Below, piece after piece: positions 60,973-64,000 of a stretch of DNA of 64,000 nucleotides; positions within the stretch are counted from its first letter, which is position 1; each line of letters begins with the position of its first letter. A program made the translations under genes and the position numbers. Origin of the DNA: Paraburkholderia atlantica (GTDB taxonomy: Bacteria; Pseudomonadota; Gammaproteobacteria; Burkholderiales; Burkholderiaceae); assembly GCF_009362785.1 (NCBI RefSeq), contig NZ_WHNQ01000034.1, positions 16,993 to 80,992 on the forward strand. Reading direction: 5' to 3'. Under the pieces are notes generated by a model, which was given only the letters and a program-made list of their open reading frames with translations, had not been told where the DNA came from and made no database searches.

Positions 60973-61380
60973 ATGGCCGACACCGCAAAACCCGCTAAAA
61001 CCAGAGCCGCTGCGGCGACGAAGTCCACCCGGACGCGTCCCGAAGTGCGCTTCAGAATGCGCATCCGCACTGGCGATGCGGTCGCACTCGGGCCAGGCAA
61101 AGTCGATCTGCTCGAGGCGGTGCGCGAATATGGTTCGATCTCGGCCGCGGCGCGTAGTCTCGACATGTCGTACCGGCGTGCGTGGCTGTTGATCGACGAG
61201 CTGAACCGCTCGCTGAAGTCGCCGGCCACGCAATCGGAGCAGGGCGGTCAGAGCGGCGGCGGCTGCACGCTGACGCCGGTCGGCGAATCCATCATCCGTC
61301 TATATCGGGACGTCGAGGAAGAGGCGCGGCGAAGCTGCGCGAGGCAGATCGCGGAACTGGTGAAACTGATCCGCTCGTGA
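60973..61380 (+). CDS. ModE-type winged-helix molybdate regulator (N-terminal domain only)
   Basis: A 135-residue protein with the ModE DNA-binding domain: ALGPGKVDLLEAVREYGSIS, AAARSLDMSYRRAWLLIDEL and the GGCTLTPVGESIIRLYRDVE wing. The molybdate-binding TOBE domains are absent, as in single-domain ModE homologues. A Lys/Arg/Ala-rich N-terminal tail precedes it. ATG at 60961 is an alternative start; no good ribosome site marks either. The gene lies 50 bases after nifQ, and the two make a molybdenum-related pair. Confidence 0.85.
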   Translation: MADTAKPAKTRAAAATKSTRTRPEVRFRMRIRTGDAVALGPGKVDLLEAVREYGSISAAARSLDMSYRRAWLLIDELNRSLKSPATQSEQGGQSGGGCTLTPVGESIIRLYRDVEEEARRSCARQIAELVKLIRS

Positions 61381-61475
61381 AGGGCGATCGCGAGTTTCAA
61401 CCGCCGTGTGATGGATGCCGAGATCGGTCGCGCGATGGCGATCGAGGGCGGCAAATAATGGCGCCGTTGTCAGCC

Positions 61476-62357
61476 TCAGTTGTTACCACCGCGCGCGAAG
61501 CGCAGGAACGCCTTCACGGCTGGCGCGCGCTCGTGCTGACGAAACGCGAGCGCGATTTCGGACGCGATCGGCTGACCGGCGATGTCGCGGTAGACGACGC
61601 CCGGCAGCGCGATGCAATCGGCGAGCGTATGCGGCACGACCGACACATAGCCGCCGAGCGACACACAGGCGAGTACCGCCGCGAGCGTACCCGGACGCGG
61701 CCCGAGCCGCGGTGAGAAGCGCCCGCGCCGCGCGACCTCGAAGGTGCCCGACTCCTGCTCAGGCAGCACGAAACACTGCTCGCGCAGTTGCGCGGGGCGC
61801 ACGCTGGCCGAGGCGGCGAGCGGCGACTCGGCAGGCAGCGCGAGCACGAAGCGGTCGCGATGCACGGTCGTGGCCTGAATGCCGGTTGCGAGCGGCATCG
61901 GCGGACGCACGTAGGCTGCGTCGAGCAGTCCGTCGCCGAGCATCGCGGCGACCGCGTCCATCGGCACCTCGCGGATCGATACCTCGACGCCCGCATGCGC
62001 GCCGCGAAAGCCGCCGACTGCCTTCTGCAACACACCCGCATAAGCGGCCGACGCCACGTAGCCGATTTCGATGCGTCCCACCTCGCCGCGTCCGGCGAGC
62101 AACGCGCGCTGTGCGGCGCGCTCCAGATGATCCAGTGCCACCAGCGCTTCGGTGAGATAGGCGCTGCCCGCCGCGCTCAACGCGACCGAACGCTTCGTCC
62201 GATAAAAGAGCCGCACGCCGAGCAGGCGTTCGGTCTCCTGGATCAGTCGCGTCAGCGATGGCGCAGCGATGCCGAGCTCCTCGGCGGCGCGCGCGAAATG
62301 CAGCTGTTGAGCGACGCACACGAAGGCACGGATATGACGCAGTTCAAGTTGTCGCAT
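61476..62357 (-). CDS. LysR-family transcriptional regulator
   Basis: A 293-residue regulator with an N-terminal winged helix (LRHIRAFVCVAQQLHFARAA, EELGIAAPSLTRLIQETERL) and a periplasmic-binding-like effector domain (RIEIGYVASAAYAGVLQKAV). Divergent from an MFS transporter gene, a common repressor/activator-target layout. The 122-bp gap between them is AT-richer and should hold the shared promoter. Confidence 0.93.
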   Translation of the reverse strand: MRQLELRHIRAFVCVAQQLHFARAAEELGIAAPSLTRLIQETERLLGVRLFYRTKRSVALSAAGSAYLTEALVALDHLERAAQRALLAGRGEVGRIEIGYVASAAYAGVLQKAVGGFRGAHAGVEVSIREVPMDAVAAMLGDGLLDAAYVRPPMPLATGIQATTVHRDRFVLALPAESPLAASASVRPAQLREQCFVLPEQESGTFEVARRGRFSPRLGPRPGTLAAVLACVSLGGYVSVVPHTLADCIALPGVVYRDIAGQPIASEIALAFRQHERAPAVKAFLRFARGGNN

Positions 62358-62479
62358 GTTTTTCTGTATTGACCCGATTGCTAATTATTCTGTGATTTTA
62401 GGTGAATGACATGCAATAGTGCGCCCGCTACGATGACGTCACTTCCGCCCCGTCCTTCGCGTTGCAGCGCGTCGCCCCA

Positions 62480-64000
62480 ATGTCATTTCTCCCCAGCCGC
62501 CATCCGGCGGCAACGCCGGCTCCCGCCGCCCGTCCCGCTGTCGTGCTGGCCATCGCGTCGGCCACCTGCTCGCTGATCGTGCTCGATACCAATGTCGTCG
62601 CGGTGTCGCTGCCGTCGATCGCGCGCTCGTTCCACGCGAGCTTCGCCGATGTCGAATGGGTCGTCAGCGCCTACATGGTCGCGTTCGCGTCGTGCCTGCT
62701 GTCCGCGGGCGCGCTCGCCGATCGCGTGGGCCGCAAACGCATGCTGCTCGTCGGGCTCGCGGTGTTCAGCCTGGCGTCGCTCGGGTGCGGGCTCGCGACG
62801 TCGGCGCTGGCGTTGAACGTCGCGCGCGCGGTCAAAGGCGTGGGCGCCGCGATGCTGCTGACGGCCGCGCTCGCGGTCATCGCCAACACTTTTCACGAGG
62901 GCCCGGCCCGCGTGCGCGCGTGGGCCGTGTGGGGCACCTGCATGGGCATCGCGACGACGATCGCGCCGCTGGTCGGCGGCGTGATCACGCAATGGCTCGG
63001 CTGGCGCTGGATCTTTCTGCTCAATCTGCCGGTGTGCGGCGTGCTCGGCTGGTGCGCGTCACGCGAGCTCGCCGAGTCGCGCAACCCCGCGCGCGGTCCG
63101 CTCGATGGCGCGGGCAGCCTGCTGTTCGGCCTCGCGCTCGCAAGCGGCATCTGGGCCTTGATCGACGCGCCGTCGCACGGTTTCGCGAGCTGGGCTACAG
63201 GCTCGAGGCTAGCGGTCTGCGCGCTGCTTGGCGGCGCATTCGTGCAGCTGCAGCGGCGCCGCGCGCATCCGATGGTCGATCTCGCGCTGTTTCGTCAGCC
63301 TCGTTTCGTCGCCGCGGTGCTCGCGATGTTCGGCTACGCCGCGTGCGCGCAAGTGATGATGACGTTCCTGCCGCTTTATCTGCAGAACGCGTTCGGGCTG
63401 TCGGCGGTGGCCGCCGGCATCGGCATGCTGCCGTTCGCGCTCGCGATGGTCGTGGGGCCGTACATCGGCGCGGCGCTCGGCAGATGGATTCCGCCGATGC
63501 TGCTGCTGAGCGCGGGCCTGCTGCTGATCGCGCTCGGCAATCTGCTGACCGCCCTCGTGGCCGGCGGCGCTCGCTACGCGTGGGTCGCGGTCGGCATGAT
63601 CGTGACCGGACTCGGCGCCGGCGTACTGAACGGCGACACCCAGAAGGCGATCATGGCGTGCGTGCCGCCGGAGCGGACCGGCATGGCCTCGGGTATCAGC
63701 ACGACGACGCGTTTTACCGCGATCGTCATGTCGGTCGGCGTGCTCGGCGCGGTGCTGGCCGCGCACGCGCGCTCGGCGTTCGACGCGGCCACGCCGCTGA
63801 CGCCCGCCGTGCGCGCCGCGCTCGACGCCGGTTTCATGTCGCGCGTGATGGCGGGCGACATCGCGCAGGCCACCGCGTCGCTGGCGCCCGCGCTACGGAC
63901 GGCGCTGACGACGGCCGCGCAGGCGAGCTTCGCGGCGGGTTTTGCGGCCGCGCTGGGAGTGGCCGCGCTGGTCGCGGCGTCGGTGGCGGCGGTGGTGTGG
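62480..64000 (+). CDS. MFS transporter, DHA2/EmrB type (runs off the window end)
   Basis: From the ATG at 62480 the frame is open to the last base (507 codons) with no stop codon. Visible: LIVLDTNVVAVSLPSIARSF (helix 1), GALADRVGRKRMLLVGL (motif A) and QWLGWRWIFLLNLPV (motif typical of DHA2 transporters), with about 14 hydrophobic segments. Probably a drug or metabolite exporter controlled by the divergent LysR regulator. The C-terminal end is outside the window. Confidence 0.9.
   Translation, partial: MSFLPSRHPAATPAPAARPAVVLAIASATCSLIVLDTNVVAVSLPSIARSFHASFADVEWVVSAYMVAFASCLLSAGALADRVGRKRMLLVGLAVFSLASLGCGLATSALALNVARAVKGVGAAMLLTAALAVIANTFHEGPARVRAWAVWGTCMGIATTIAPLVGGVITQWLGWRWIFLLNLPVCGVLGWCASRELAESRNPARGPLDGAGSLLFGLALASGIWALIDAPSHGFASWATGSRLAVCALLGGAFVQLQRRRAHPMVDLALFRQPRFVAAVLAMFGYAACAQVMMTFLPLYLQNAFGLSAVAAGIGMLPFALAMVVGPYIGAALGRWIPPMLLLSAGLLLIALGNLLTALVAGGARYAWVAVGMIVTGLGAGVLNGDTQKAIMACVPPERTGMASGISTTTRFTAIVMSVGVLGAVLAAHARSAFDAATPLTPAVRAALDAGFMSRVMAGDIAQATASLAPALRTALTTAAQASFAAGFAAALGVAALVAASVAAVVW

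Noticed and set aside
1..64000. CRISPR array, tRNA/rRNA genes, insertion sequences, integrase
   Set aside because: None was recognised on either strand; the direct repeats seen are only two to five copies and short.

Overview
The window is about 64 kb of GC-rich DNA with strong G/C third-position bias. Its gene families (DUF4148, superinfection-immunity-like membrane protein, DUF3175, paired MFS/LysR genes, LutABC, a NAMPT-type NadV) point to a Burkholderia/Paraburkholderia-type betaproteobacterium. No rRNA, tRNA, CRISPR array, integrase or insertion sequence was recognised. It looks like ordinary chromosome with a few accessory patches.

Layout. 1-9.9 kb: the end of a carboxymuconolactone decarboxylase gene, a DUF4148 secreted protein, OsmC, a TetR/MFS efflux pair, small DUF2158 and superinfection-immunity-like proteins, an M20 peptidase, an Ldh2-type dehydrogenase and a PAS-GGDEF-EAL protein. 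10-24.6 kb: an Lhr-type helicase gene broken by a one-base frameshift, an aldo/keto reductase, a beta-propeller protein and a fatty-acid-hydroxylase-like membrane protein, AhpD-like and AraC genes, a FUSC protein, and a MocR regulator divergent from a DadA-like oxidoreductase and an amino-acid-type binding protein.

24.7-34.5 kb is the most interesting part. It is a cluster of small stress-type genes (PRC barrel, DUF3175, topoisomerase IB, an acidic small protein, a PfpI/DJ-1 protein, DUF4142, DUF1488, a glycine-zipper protein, a PA2169-family protein, BON) that ends in a stand-alone rpoN (sigma-54) gene. Seven promoters in the cluster, on both strands, match the sigma-54 -24/-12 consensus with the exact GG-N10-GC spacing. 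An eighth lies directly in front of the rpoN gene itself. I read this as a compact, self-feeding sigma-54 stress regulon. The enhancer-binding activator is not evident within the cluster.

34.5-47.1 kb: an aminotransferase, a sulfotransferase, a ferritin-like protein, a secreted S10 carboxypeptidase, a FadR-type GntR regulator, a LacI-controlled oxidoreductase/isomerase pair, the relic of an autotransporter, and lutABC for L-lactate oxidation behind a sigma-70 promoter with a GntR-type operator. 47.2-51.2 kb: a FAN1-like VRR-NUC nuclease and a helicase with an N-terminal RecB/Cas4-like nuclease domain, overlapping by 4 bases behind a perfect LexA box.

51.2-64 kb: an MscS-type channel, a VpsR-type sigma-54 activator, a 1.3-kb gap holding a further strong sigma-54 promoter, a CpaE/TadZ-like ATPase, nadV, a nifQ homologue lacking the first cysteine of its motif, a ModE-type regulator, and a divergent LysR/MFS pair whose MFS gene runs off the end.
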